From a virus, in the IMG/VR virus record IMGVR_UViG_3300046169_000074, positions 1 to 54,237 of that record: a DNA stretch of 54,237 bases; one strand, given 5' to 3'. This document shows positions 10,196-18,802 of this stretch, piece by piece; position 1 is the first letter of the stretch; every line of letters starts with the position of its first letter. Made by a program: the position numbers and the translations under genes. The notes beneath the pieces were generated by a model that saw only the letters and a list, made by a program, of their open reading frames with translations, did no database searches and was not told the DNA's origin.

Positions 10196-10841
10196 AGTTA
10201 GGTAGTTTATTGTTATACAAATGTAAATTATGAGCGTGGTGGTAGTACCAACCAGTATCAATATTCAGTCTCTCTGCAACTATTTTTTGTAGTCGTGAAA
10301 ATTGGTATTGATCATTACAAAAGCCGTACCAGAGATCGTTAGAACGCATGTATACAGACATACAGAGCTTATTATCTACAATTGTAAACTGAACAGCATA
10401 AGTACATGGTGTATCGTTATCGTATAACTCGTGCTCTTTAGCGTCATATATACTTATAGCTGCTTGCCTAGTGTCTTTTTCATACTTTAGCTTATTAACT
10501 ACATATTCCAACTGTTTATTTCTACTCCACTGCCAACCATAGTTTGAGTTCACACAGCCGTCGGTGTCTGCCATATGATTCCATATATCAGGAACTTTAC
10601 CATATAATTCACCGAGCTTTTTTATGTTATTATCTCCAGATAAATACCATAACCACTCAGCCTCAGCATAATCTATACTCCATTTACGGTCTTTATTTGT
10701 TATCTCTCTCAACATTGGATTATCTAAGTAAAACCCCACGTTGAATAATGCTTTAGTATCACCGAAATTAACACCTTGTTCTATTATCAAGCTGTGGTAA
10801 AACTCGTAAGCATCATTTGCTGTTTTAAAGTGTCTAGTCAT
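10185..10841 (-). CDS. ThyA-fold pyrimidine methyl/hydroxymethyl-transferase (candidate dCMP/dUMP hydroxymethylase)
   Basis: 218 aa from the ATG at 10841, which overlaps the previous stop (ATGACTAG). With this start the key residues fall at E. coli thymidylate-synthase numbers: Cys146 nucleophile in DTPCTYAV, Arg166/Ser167/Asp169 in MRSNDL, His207 and Tyr209 in LHLYNN. The residue after Cys146 is Thr, not His, and the position of the uracil-reading Asn177 is Asp. In T4-type dCMP hydroxymethylase the equivalent residue is Asp and selects cytosine. A separate ThyX is encoded at 13408, so this enzyme may make a modified pyrimidine rather than dTMP. Fold certain, substrate inferred. Confidence 0.85.
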   Translation of the reverse strand: MTRHFKTANDAYEFYHSLIIEQGVNFGDTKALFNVGFYLDNPMLREITNKDRKWSIDYAEAEWLWYLSGDNNIKKLGELYGKVPDIWNHMADTDGCVNSNYGWQWSRNKQLEYVVNKLKYEKDTRQAAISIYDAKEHELYDNDTPCTYAVQFTIVDNKLCMSVYMRSNDLWYGFCNDQYQFSRLQKIVAERLNIDTGWYYHHAHNLHLYNNKLPNYGT

Positions 10842-11088
10842 TGTGTTTTTTATAATAATATTTGCAATATTCATACATTTTAGCTAAAGCTTCTAGACCA
10901 GTGTATCTATTAGGATCTTCTGTAACCTTGTCTTTAATAGTTATTTCAACTATCCAAGCTTGATCGTCTGACCAATCAGGTATAACAGCTATCCATATTC
11001 CATTTAATCTACACCAACCAAAGTGCTTAGCCATTTCATCTGATTGAACTAAGAAACCTGGGTTTCTACCTTTTACCTTTTTAGGCAT
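10834..11088 (-). CDS. Hypothetical protein, 84 aa
   Basis: Basic N-terminus, Trp-rich middle (GIWIAVIPDWSDDQAW) and a helical Tyr/Lys-rich end. It overlaps both neighbours (TAATG at its start, ATGACTAG at its end), so it is co-translated between primase-helicase and the ThyA-fold enzyme. Family not recognised. Confidence 0.75.
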   Translation of the reverse strand: MPKKVKGRNPGFLVQSDEMAKHFGWCRLNGIWIAVIPDWSDDQAWIVEITIKDKVTEDPNRYTGLEALAKMYEYCKYYYKKHND

Positions 11089-12803
11089 TATTCCCAGGGT
11101 AAAGCTTCGTTCTCAACGACGTCGGCAGCTAGTGGTATATAACTACCTGACTTAGGTTCCCATGTGAAATGTGATTCAGCACCATTTTCACCTAAGTTCT
11201 GGAATTTAACCTTGAGAACTTTAGCTTTAACAGTTTTGAGTTCATAATCTCTGTGGATAAGCAACCCGTGATAACTAGCATCGTACCATTCACCACCACC
11301 TTTAATGTTATACATAGTTGGTTCTTCAATTTTTCCATCTTTGTCTTTATACATTTTAGTTGGATGAGCTACTATAATAACTAACACATCATACTTTTTA
11401 GCAAACGTTTCAATCTTAGTTAGATATTCCATAGTATACCTATTAACATCTTCGGTTTTACAATTTAAATCTCTAACTTTATTAAACGGATCGATAACTA
11501 AACATTTAATACCTTTACGTTTTACTAACTCAGCACCTTTAGTTAATACATCTTCTAATGTATATCTATCCATATCAATGAAAAAGTAATTATCATCTAT
11601 ATGATCAGTAACATTATTCCACTTTTCAGAGCCTATGTCAGAAGTTGTAGGTAAACCCTCCCAGGTTTTACGTATTAACTTATGTGCGTGCAAATAATTA
11701 GGTTTGTTTTCGGGTGATGCAAAAGCTGTCTTCCATCCATAGTTTTTATTGTAGCCAATACACATTTGATCTACAAAATCTGATTTACCAGATGATGGTA
11801 TACCCGTTACAGTTATAAACTGTGATGTATATGTAGAGAATATTTTATCAAAATTCTCTAAACCAACTTGGTAACCAGGTTTAAAACCATTATGAACAAA
11901 GTCTAATAAATCATTTTCAAGATCGCGTAAAGTAGATACACCTTCTAAAGGTACTTGAGTAGCAGTGTTTATAACACTTCTAAGTTTCTCTTTACCGTGT
12001 TTGATTAAATAATCATTAGCATCTTTAACATCTCCGAAATCTACTAAGTAACAAACCTCAGCGCCTAACCTGCGTATAAACTCTTGCTTAAGAGCTTGAC
12101 CAGGTTCGTCAGCATCAACGGCTAGTATAATCTTTTCTTTATCTTCTAGATAGTCAATACAATTATCTAGGTAGTCAAGATTATTACTATTTAACGTTGC
12201 ACCGTTAGGTACTGAAACTACATTTTGTATACCAGCTTCGTGCAAAGCTAGAACATCCATTTCGCCTTCGACAATAACACAAGAATTATAACCTACAATA
12301 CTATTAATATTGTAGAATATTTTCTCAGCACCTTTGTATAGCTTAAAGTTTTTACGACCATCTCTATATTTTACGTTGATCAACTCATCACCCATAAAAT
12401 AATTAAACTGTATCGCATTTTCTTTTTGTCCTGTTTGAGGCATAAACTCAGGACCTTCAGTGACACCTAACTCATCTAAAGTACTTAAGGAAATACCACG
12501 ATCTGAAAACCATTCTTGAACTTTAGTTTGTACTTGCTTGTACTCACCATCTGGTTGAACAGGTCGTATGTATTCCTTCGTACTATTACCCTTTCGTTTG
12601 TATGTATGCAACTGAAAACTACTATCACAATTGTGACAAGTACCGAGACCACGTTCCCAATCGTAAGAAGCACATTTTGCTTTACGATTTTCGGGTTTCC
12701 TATCAGCGGAGCACAAAGGACAAGTCCCCTGTGTCTTACCCGCTTCTAAGCCATATTGATTGAAATCGTCAATCAAAAATCCATTGATCTCTACTGTTTC
12801 CAT
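11088..12803 (-). CDS. Bifunctional DNA primase-helicase (T7 gp4 / DnaB type)
   Basis: 571 aa. Domains in order: a zinc finger at about 24-59 (CPLC...CHNC), a TOPRIM primase domain with VIVEGEMDVL and the D-A-D pair near residue 230, then a RecA-like helicase with Walker A GIPSSGKSD near 335, Walker B CLVIDPFNKV near 437 and a sensor H in VAHPTKM. It primes and unwinds the replication fork. It sits just downstream of the SSB-like gene. No DNA polymerase gene is visible in the window. Confidence 0.95.
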   Translation of the reverse strand: METVEINGFLIDDFNQYGLEAGKTQGTCPLCSADRKPENRKAKCASYDWERGLGTCHNCDSSFQLHTYKRKGNSTKEYIRPVQPDGEYKQVQTKVQEWFSDRGISLSTLDELGVTEGPEFMPQTGQKENAIQFNYFMGDELINVKYRDGRKNFKLYKGAEKIFYNINSIVGYNSCVIVEGEMDVLALHEAGIQNVVSVPNGATLNSNNLDYLDNCIDYLEDKEKIILAVDADEPGQALKQEFIRRLGAEVCYLVDFGDVKDANDYLIKHGKEKLRSVINTATQVPLEGVSTLRDLENDLLDFVHNGFKPGYQVGLENFDKIFSTYTSQFITVTGIPSSGKSDFVDQMCIGYNKNYGWKTAFASPENKPNYLHAHKLIRKTWEGLPTTSDIGSEKWNNVTDHIDDNYFFIDMDRYTLEDVLTKGAELVKRKGIKCLVIDPFNKVRDLNCKTEDVNRYTMEYLTKIETFAKKYDVLVIIVAHPTKMYKDKDGKIEEPTMYNIKGGGEWYDASYHGLLIHRDYELKTVKAKVLKVKFQNLGENGAESHFTWEPKSGSYIPLAADVVENEALPWE

Positions 12804-12811
12804 CTATTTAA

Positions 12812-13120
12812 TTAAAATGGTAAGTCATCTTCTTGAACCGCGGCTTTTTGAGGCGCTGGTGCTTGACCATCTCTAGGTGCTGTAGCAACATTATCACCGT
12901 TAGTCCATACAACACGTACGTTACCTAAGTAAGTTTTAGCTGCTTTAGCCTCACGTTCTTCTTTGGTTTGCTCTACGCATACAGGGCCTTGATTACCGAA
13001 CTGATCAGGCTCATCGTTTAATGTAACTGTAATAGGTAGGTACTTACCTTTTTTACCGTTAATGATTTTGTCTTTAGGAATCTCATTGAGATTAATTGAC
13101 GTTTTAATAATACTTGCCAT
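12812..13120 (-). CDS. ssb: Single-stranded DNA-binding protein (SSB-like)
   Basis: 102 aa with a short beta-rich body, a Pro/Ala/Gln-rich linker and the terminal tip EDDLPF, which mimics the bacterial SSB partner-docking tail D-D-x-P-F. It lies eight bases upstream of the primase-helicase, consistent with a replication-fork role. The OB body is too divergent to confirm by eye. Confidence 0.75.
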   Translation of the reverse strand: MASIIKTSINLNEIPKDKIINGKKGKYLPITVTLNDEPDQFGNQGPVCVEQTKEEREAKAAKTYLGNVRVVWTNGDNVATAPRDGQAPAPQKAAVQEDDLPF

Positions 13121-13123
13121 ACT

Positions 13124-13369
13124 CTACTGTTTAATTAAGGTTACTAAATTTCTAACTTGTTCTACCGACGCACCCGTTGATCGTCTGAAGTTATCAAACT
13201 TTTTGTGATAAGGATGAAGTCCGTTACGTGAGTTTCTATTCATATAGAAGTTGTCACTGTTTGCTTTGTACTTGTTGCCTGAAATAGAACAGGTCATCAT
13301 TTTTGCTCTTGCCATTGGTTTTGGGTTTAAGAGATTAATAAAAAATTGACTTATTGATTGTTTATTCAT
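13124..13369 (-). CDS. Hypothetical basic protein, 81 aa
   Basis: Rich in N, R, K and S (for example NSDNFYMNRNSRNGLHPY). The ATG at 13369 lies 12 bases after the G of the AGATATTATA block of the candidate promoter at 13373-13396, which supports this start; a second ATG at 13315 is possible. It leads the ssb-primase group. Function unknown. Confidence 0.7.
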   Translation of the reverse strand: MNKQSISQFFINLLNPKPMARAKMMTCSISGNKYKANSDNFYMNRNSRNGLHPYHKKFDNFRRSTGASVEQVRNLVTLIKQ

Positions 13370-13372
13370 ATA

Positions 13373-13396
13373 TATAATATCTTTAGGTAATCGTAT
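13373..13396 (-). promoter_or_regulatory. Candidate phage promoter, copy 1 (ACGA-N8-AGATATTATA)
   Basis: On the minus strand ATACGA, eight bases, then AGATATTATA, followed 12 bases after the G by the ATG of the 81-aa gene. One of seven identically spaced copies; upstream is the AT-rich ACAATATAA also seen at copy 3. Confidence 0.7.
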
Positions 13397-13407
13397 TTAT
13401 ATTGTAA

Positions 13408-14053
13408 TTAGTATTTTAAGGCTTTACTAATCAAAGGAAACTGATCTTTAAATATACTTTTAGCTTCCTTAGCAACTAACTGTATTTCTTTCTGAGCATG
13501 CTCGTCATCTCTAAGCTGTAGGAAGTGTATCCAACTTCTAATACTACCAGTCATAAATATTTTAGTTTTAGTAGTCAGCGGTAGTATCATCCTAGCTTGC
13601 TCTCTAGCTACGCCAGCGTTTAATAATTCTACATATAAAGATTTTATAGCGCCCAACATACCGTTTATAACTTCATTAGCGTTAGTTGTAGCGTGAAACC
13701 TTATAGTAGGATTAAATACCTCCGTAGATGACTGCCTATTGTCATCACACTGCTTACGTAACTCTATAGGTTCAAACATTTCATCTAACTTGTTTACATC
13801 TTGGTATCGTTGACTAAACTCTTGAAATGTAAATGATCGATGTCTTATAAGCTGTATACCTATTGCTTTGCTAGTATTTATTTCTAATGTTAAGTAGCTA
13901 TGCTCGAAAGGGGCTGAAGTGCTTATGATTGATTAAATAATTTATAAGACCCTCTGGTTTAGCTTTCTTATCCTTACGACTACTACTAACTCTAGCTATT
14001 TCGACTATATTATCTTCAGCGTTAGGTGTAACTGATTGTAGTTTCACATTCAT
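13408..14053 (-). CDS. thyX: FAD-dependent thymidylate synthase ThyX (joined across one indel)
   Basis: About 214 aa. The start is the ATG at 14053 (MNVKLQSVTPNAED). One extra base in the TTT/CCCC run at 13907-13913 must be removed to continue from HFSPF to EHSYLTLE. The ThyX signature is clear at residues 70-83 (RHRSFTFQEFSQRY), and the C-terminus has LPLTTKTKIFMTGSIRSW. It makes dTMP from dUMP with FAD and methylene-tetrahydrofolate. It is upstream of copy 1 of the candidate promoter. Only the indel casts doubt on integrity. Confidence 0.9.
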
Positions 14054-14055
14054 AG

Positions 14056-14788
14056 CTATAATGTTTTAGTTAGTAAATATTGATTTGTATCGAAGTCTTC
14101 TGTCTTGTAAAACAAGTCGTAAGCATCACTAGCTTTACGTACTTTATCTTCGCCCTGACCTATAAAAGCTATCTGAACAGTCAAATAAACCTACTTGATG
14201 AGTGTTTTTATCTATAACTATAAATATCATTTCGTAACCAAACAACTTATTATAAATATAAGCTTGACTATCGTAGTTGTATTTAGACGCAGACCATTTA
14301 AACTTATCTATATCACTGGTAGTTTTAAGATCAATAACTAATTGCTCTTCGTGGTTAATTATATCAGCCTTACCCTTCCATTTATTTCCGAATATCTCTG
14401 TAACAGCTGGCTCTTCGTATGTCACGTCACCTAGTAGTGGTCGTATAAGATCTTTACAAACATCGTTACTCATCACAGCATCCATCATCAACTCTATATT
14501 ATCAACCTCGTGTTGTAATAGACAAACTTCACCACCAGAAAGTTCTTTATATACTTTAGTATTACGAGTTGAAGCTTCGATGATTTTAAAACTCTTTAGT
14601 TTATCAGGTTCTAATATAGCCGTATGGAAATAACCTCCGACAGCAAACGCTGGATTATTACCTTTAGGTTTATTAAGCTCTTTAGGGTTTTTTAGTAAGG
14701 CACTTATGTTTGAATTACTTAAAAACTGTTGACCAAACTCTCCGTAGTAATGCTCATCATCTCTTAATTTGTCTATAATATCCTTCAT
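14056..14788 (-). CDS. PD-(D/E)XK exonuclease, RecB/RecE-like (joined across one indel)
   Basis: About 243 aa when joined. The first frame covers residues 1 to about 208; removing one T from the TTTT run (14164-14167 on the + strand) restores a C-terminus ending LLTKTL at 14056. Motifs fit Cas4/RecB-type phage exonucleases: AFAVGGYFHTAIL, Asp in KWKGKADIINH, and Asp/Lys in VIDLKTTSD, then Gln/Tyr in DSQAYIYN. It follows the ERF annealase gene, so the two probably form an exonuclease-annealase recombination pair. The 3' end almost abuts thyX. Confidence 0.85.
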
Positions 14789-14789
14789 A

Positions 14790-15320
14790 CTAGTTCTTTA
14801 GTTTCTTACGTTGATCAGCTGTTACAGCGTATTTAGCTTCTATAGCAGCAATATCACCACCACCTTTAACAAACTCTATTGCTTTAGCTAATTGATCATT
14901 AGTCATCTTCTTTTTAGCTGGCTTGCTATCGTGTTTGTTGGTAGCGTCTGCATCCTCAGTATCATCAATTAAGAATAGGTTACCTAAAGCGTATTTTTTA
15001 CCGTAAGTAGATGCGGCACCAAATTGCTGAGACGTTTGCATACCTTTTTGATTAAGGTCTACACCGACTATTGCTGTTGCTGTAATTGAGTTTTCGCCAT
15101 CTGATATTGTGGCTGTAGATTGCATCATTGGTACAGGGTCAACGCTAATGATTTCTTCATTAACTGTTACGTACACATTATGCTTTACTAGGAACGGTTT
15201 TACCGCTTCGAGGATGTCTTCAGCTTTACGGAAGTAGTACTTACCGAAGCTATTGTACGAAGACTTTTTAGCTTTTAATTCAGTCTGAACGACTGCTAAA
15301 GTTTTGGTTAATTTAGTCAT
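14790..15320 (-). CDS. ERF-family single-strand annealing protein
   Basis: 176 aa. The ERF pattern is visible: LAVVQTELKA, GKYYFRKAEDILEAV, and the QQFGAASTYGKKYALGNLF block, with an acidic linker and a basic C-terminal helical region. These proteins anneal complementary single strands during phage recombination or replication. It is immediately upstream of the RecB-like nuclease, the usual partner. Confidence 0.9.
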   Translation of the reverse strand: MTKLTKTLAVVQTELKAKKSSYNSFGKYYFRKAEDILEAVKPFLVKHNVYVTVNEEIISVDPVPMMQSTATISDGENSITATAIVGVDLNQKGMQTSQQFGAASTYGKKYALGNLFLIDDTEDADATNKHDSKPAKKKMTNDQLAKAIEFVKGGGDIAAIEAKYAVTADQRKKLKN

Positions 15321-15392
15321 TGGCTTTTGGTTTATCGGTACCTATATAATCACATATAAGGCCCCTAATTTAACATTTATTTTTAACTTAAA

Positions 15393-16148
15393 CTACAGGT
15401 AATCAACCACTTGCGAGTGCGGTACATTATCTATTAATTTGTCTATAGCTTGCTTTTTTAACTGTGAAACACGTACGTAAGAGCTAGTACCTTTAATACC
15501 TAAAACTTCAGCTATCTCTTTAGCGGAATACTTACTACAGTCTAAACCGTAAGATAATCTCAATACTTGATATTCTTTAGGGTTTAAATGCTCCATCATT
15601 ATACTTTTTAAGTATGCTAGCAATATATCTTTATTATATTCTTTAGCATTATCAGGTATATCATTAAAAGTGTTATTATCATCAGTATTATTATCTAAGC
15701 TTAAAAACACCGAATTAAAAAACAAGGCAACCATTTTTTTATCCTCACCGAAATCTTTACGTATTTCGTTTAGTTTATGCTCTGGTATACGCATAGTACC
15801 TCTATTCATATCAATAGCTCTTCGTATTGCACCACGTATACGTTTTGCTAAAAAAGATTTTAGTCTTTGTTCTTGATCTTCGGCTTCGCATATAGTATTC
15901 CAGTTGATTCTATCAACAGCTTGTATTAAACCTAAATTACCTTCTTGTATAAGATCATTTATAGTCATAACACCTGAAGCTTGTTGAGCTGTGGAAAACT
16001 TACGTGCTAAATTCTCTACCAAAGGTAAAAACTTAACTATAAGTTGATCTCTAGTGTATTCATGAAACTCTCTACGAGGGAGAAGCTCAATACTTTCGCT
16101 TACATCATTTTTATATCTTAAATAATTTTGTATATTATATTTCTTCAC
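15393..16148 (-). CDS. Phage-encoded sigma-70-family factor
   Basis: 251 aa with a GTG start at 16148 overlapping the previous stop (GTGA). Region 2 is clear at about residues 40-105 (ENLARKF, DLIQEGNLGLIQAVDRI, FLAKRIRGAIRRAI), and region 4 HTH at about 185-240 (LNPKEYQVLRLSYGL, AKEIAEVLGI, SYVRVSQLKKQAID). Region 1.1 is absent. It should redirect host RNA polymerase to phage promoters; the seven ACGA-N8-AGATATTATA copies are the obvious candidate targets. Confidence 0.93.
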   Translation of the reverse strand: MKKYNIQNYLRYKNDVSESIELLPRREFHEYTRDQLIVKFLPLVENLARKFSTAQQASGVMTINDLIQEGNLGLIQAVDRINWNTICEAEDQEQRLKSFLAKRIRGAIRRAIDMNRGTMRIPEHKLNEIRKDFGEDKKMVALFFNSVFLSLDNNTDDNNTFNDIPDNAKEYNKDILLAYLKSIMMEHLNPKEYQVLRLSYGLDCSKYSAKEIAEVLGIKGTSSYVRVSQLKKQAIDKLIDNVPHSQVVDYL

Positions 16149-16783
16149 AATGTTCCATTTAATAGTTCTTTTTCTCTTTTTAATTCGTTACATATATTAC
16201 GATGAATTGTACGTGTAGAACAGTCTAATAAACTTGCTAGACGGCTTATCGTGATCTTTTTTCCCATATCGTTAATATCTATCATACATTGATAAATATC
16301 ATCAGGATGGATCCGTTTTTGACGACCTATTAAACCACCTACTATACTTAACTTTTCAGCTTTATCGATACCTATACCTTGTTTAAATATAACCTTACGT
16401 AGTTTATTCTTAGGTGGAGCATCAAGATCAGACATGTAAACGTCATGTATAATTCTATCTAACGATGCTTCAGATATTGTAAAGGTACAAAAACCATTTG
16501 ACTTATCAGCTATAAATTCCGATAAATCTGTAAAATCATCTGTAGTCAACCTAGGATTTAAATACCAAAGCACTAATAAGTGCCATTTTAAACTCTTAAA
16601 AGTATTTATCTTTGCCTTGCTTTTAAATAAATCATAAGCAGAATATGTACCGTCAGCGTAAAACCAATATTGATTTGTTTCTATAGTAGGTTCTTCTAGA
16701 CTTGTATTTGGGTCTAACCTAGTTATAATTCTTTTACGATGTAACCATTCAAAATTCCTTGATATATTTAAGTTTTGTGACAT
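16145..16783 (-). CDS. HTH DNA-binding protein upstream of the sigma factor
   Basis: 212 aa. The C-terminal part has a replication-initiator or resolvase-like HTH (KITISRLASLLDCSTRTIHRN), and the middle is basic. It overlaps the sigma gene by 4 bases. Its ATG lies inside the right arm of palindrome copy C (16777-16820), so its translation or transcription may be controlled there. Candidate regulator or initiator; family not identified. Confidence 0.75.
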   Translation of the reverse strand: MSQNLNISRNFEWLHRKRIITRLDPNTSLEEPTIETNQYWFYADGTYSAYDLFKSKAKINTFKSLKWHLLVLWYLNPRLTTDDFTDLSEFIADKSNGFCTFTISEASLDRIIHDVYMSDLDAPPKNKLRKVIFKQGIGIDKAEKLSIVGGLIGRQKRIHPDDIYQCMIDINDMGKKITISRLASLLDCSTRTIHRNICNELKREKELLNGTL

Positions 16784-16820
16784 TAGCCAGTTACTATATT
16801 ATTAATTAGGCTTTTGTCAC
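16777..16820. repeat. Palindromic element, copy C
   Basis: GTGACATTAGCC, 20 bases, GGCTTTTGTCAC; 10 of 12 arm positions pair. On the minus strand the arm GGCTAATGTCAC contains the stop (TAA) of the 46-aa gene and the ATG of the HTH gene, so a folded RNA would hide the start codon. The loop is inverted relative to copies A and B. Confidence 0.65.
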
Positions 16821-16923
16821 AGTCGGAGTGTAACGTTGCAATGATAATCCGCTTAGAATCATCACCTTGAGGATATTTAATTTTATTAAATTCCTCTATT
16901 TTCTTAATTAGGTCTTCTTTCAT
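16783..16923 (-). CDS. Hypothetical protein, 46 aa
   Basis: Begins MKEDLIKKIEEFNKIKYP and ends inside palindrome copy C. The stop and the next start overlap as TAATG, and its 5' end overlaps the upstream gene by 20 bases. The first half is a charged helix. No known family. Confidence 0.65.
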   Translation of the reverse strand: MKEDLIKKIEEFNKIKYPQGDDSKRIIIATLHSDCDKSLINNIVTG

Positions 16924-17374
16924 AAATAGTTTCTTTATTAGGGTTTGCAACTGTATTTTTTTCGCCTATGTAATAATTCCAATAAGCCTCAACACTACAT
17001 TCAGCTTTATACTCATCAGGCATACACTGAGGTGGTTGTGTTAATAATTCCATTGGTATACCTTTAGGTATTTGCCATAAGTGCTTACATTTAGTTATAG
17101 ATAAATGCTCTTTACCGTATCTATTTCTATATTCCTCACCTAAGCCCATCATATGTCTGTATAACCAAGAATAGTTACTAGCATTCTCACGCGTCCATTT
17201 TGTTGAAGGGTGATTATAATGCGCTTTCTTATAAGGTATATCTACACTACTTTCATAATGATGATGTGCAGTACATAGCATTTGTGCAGATTCTAAGATC
17301 ATTTTAACTACATGCTTATTATATTGTAGCCTCGCAGCTTCAAACGGATCTTCATCTAAGTAAAATATATTCAT
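16904..17374 (-). CDS. Conserved phage protein, 156 aa (seen in T4-like cyanophages)
   Basis: The pattern F-Y-L-D-x-D-P...Y-N-K-H-V-V-K-M-I-L-E-S-A-Q-M-L-C-T-A-H-H, then HYNHPSTKW and WLYRHMMGLGEEY, is one I know from marine phage genomes without a firm function. The many His, Cys and acidic residues would suit a metal-dependent enzyme. The start overlaps the previous stop as ATGA. Function not assigned. Confidence 0.8.
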   Translation of the reverse strand: MNIFYLDEDPFEAARLQYNKHVVKMILESAQMLCTAHHHYESSVDIPYKKAHYNHPSTKWTRENASNYSWLYRHMMGLGEEYRNRYGKEHLSITKCKHLWQIPKGIPMELLTQPPQCMPDEYKAECSVEAYWNYYIGEKNTVANPNKETIYERRPN

Positions 17375-17535
17375 TCGTTCCAGCGTTTTATTATGTTAAT
17401 AACTATGAAGGCGTTAGCAATAATAGCTTGTAGAACTATAATTGTTCTAAATATAGCTACTCTATCAGCTTCTTTGTTAGTTTTACCACTTTTTTCACCA
17501 AGGGCTCTAGCCCAATGTCTCCATAAGTATCTCAA
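17371..17535 (-). CDS. Small membrane protein, 54 aa (TTG start)
   Basis: A Trp/Arg-rich N-terminus (RYLWRHWARALG) and one or two hydrophobic stretches (VAIFRTIIVLQAIIANAFIVINII). A TTG start at 17535 overlaps the preceding stop (TTGA) and the stop overlaps the next ATG (ATGA), so overlap on both sides supports it. Role unknown; likely inner-membrane. Confidence 0.65.
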   Translation of the reverse strand: MRYLWRHWARALGEKSGKTNKEADRVAIFRTIIVLQAIIANAFIVINIIKRWNE

Positions 17536-17651
17536 TCTTCATATATTTTGTCTAACAGTTGTACAGCAACTCTTAGAGTTATTTTTTCTTCTTCGTATAG
17601 TTTTTGAACTAATTTACTTATCTTCATACGCTTTATTTGACTTTTATTCAT
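17532..17651 (-). CDS. Hypothetical protein, 39 aa
   Basis: Highly charged helix (K/E-rich, ISKLVQKLYEEEKITLRV). The ATG at 17651 overlaps the ligase stop (ATGAATAA). Longer in-frame versions lie inside the ligase gene and are unlikely. Confidence 0.6.
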   Translation of the reverse strand: MNKSQIKRMKISKLVQKLYEEEKITLRVAVQLLDKIYED

Positions 17652-18528
17652 AATCTCGTATACATTTAAACAAAGGGTGTCGGTAACTACCAGCTTTAGT
17701 ACGTTCGAAGTACGTAAAGGTAGCTGTTTTACCAATCCATTTTTGCATTTGTTTGAAATTTGTTTGTAACTTTTTGAAATTATCCATTACAGGCATACCA
17801 AATTCAATACCGTTAGCATCAATAGCTAGAAATTTACCGATAGTACCAGTTCGTTTACCTTTACCTTCAACCCAGCCAACTATTTCAGCTTCAGAGTCAT
17901 GGAAGTCTTTGAATTTACGTAAACTATGAGATCGTTTAGACTGATACTCAGAGTTAGTACGTAATATAGAACCTTCGTAACCTTTAGCTAAGTTAGACCC
18001 GTGTAGTTGTTTTGCAAACTTTTCAGCCCATACTTCGTGAGTTTCAACGTGTTTTACACAATAAGACTCTGTTAAATTCAACTTAACCCACTCGTCACGT
18101 AGATCAAACTTACCTGACCAGTGTTCAGATTTAGCGAAACGATCTGATAATATAGCATCGTAACAGTGGAACTGAACTAGGTTTTTAGATTCTATTCTGT
18201 GATCCATTGTAGGTTTAGTTTTACGCACACAAGATATAATCTTTTCAAAGTCATCTTTTAGATCGTGGTTGTACAATTCACCGTCAAGAACTACATCTGG
18301 GTTACATTCAAAGAACCATTGTAAACTTTCAAGTATGTGCCGTATGTTTTTCCACTCTTTACCAGTACGTGAATAAGCTTTAATAACAGTACCTAAAACT
18401 ACTGGGTCGTACTCAGCTTGTATTAAGCAACGTACGCCATCAAGCTTTGGTTGAATGAAGTTTTTAGTTTTATAATCTATTGGTTTTTTACTTACCGGGT
18501 AAGCTAGCATTGGTTTATGTCTCATCAT
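17644..18528 (-). CDS. ATP-dependent DNA ligase
   Basis: About 294 aa from the ATG pair at 18528/18525, which overlaps the previous stop (ATGATGAGACATAA). Nucleotidyltransferase motifs: I at residues 28-33 (KLDGVR, with Lys28 adenylated), III around VLDGELY, IV at KGYEGSIL and V at KFKDF; the C-terminal OB part includes FTYFERTKAG. Compact T7-type ligase for sealing Okazaki fragments and repair. Confidence 0.95.
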   Translation of the reverse strand: MMRHKPMLAYPVSKKPIDYKTKNFIQPKLDGVRCLIQAEYDPVVLGTVIKAYSRTGKEWKNIRHILESLQWFFECNPDVVLDGELYNHDLKDDFEKIISCVRKTKPTMDHRIESKNLVQFHCYDAILSDRFAKSEHWSGKFDLRDEWVKLNLTESYCVKHVETHEVWAEKFAKQLHGSNLAKGYEGSILRTNSEYQSKRSHSLRKFKDFHDSEAEIVGWVEGKGKRTGTIGKFLAIDANGIEFGMPVMDNFKKLQTNFKQMQKWIGKTATFTYFERTKAGSYRHPLFKCIRDYE

Positions 18529-18799
18529 CTTGTTCTCCTTCTTCATTTGGTTTGTTAAATTCTTCAGTTATATTAAGTTTATCAGTTAATTTTTCTATTT
18601 TAATCTTCATTACAGCACATTTTTCATACTCTTCACGATCTAGGTATATGTTTTGTAATGTAACACATCTAGCTAACTCACCTACCATATGATCTCTACT
18701 GTCATGGGTAAGCCAGTCTTCGCCAGATGTCATCATAGCTTTTTTTATCAAGGCATCAGCTACGTATACGCCTAGTTTTTCTAAGTCTTCGTTCGTCAT
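18515..18799 (-). CDS. Hypothetical acidic protein, 94 aa
   Basis: Helical, with an acidic C-terminal tail (EEGEQDDET). The ATG is 12 bases after the G of candidate promoter copy 2, so this is likely the first gene of the ligase transcript. It overlaps the ligase start. Family unknown. Confidence 0.7.
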   Translation of the reverse strand: MTNEDLEKLGVYVADALIKKAMMTSGEDWLTHDSRDHMVGELARCVTLQNIYLDREEYEKCAVMKIKIEKLTDKLNITEEFNKPNEEGEQDDET

Positions 18800-18802
18800 A
18801 TA

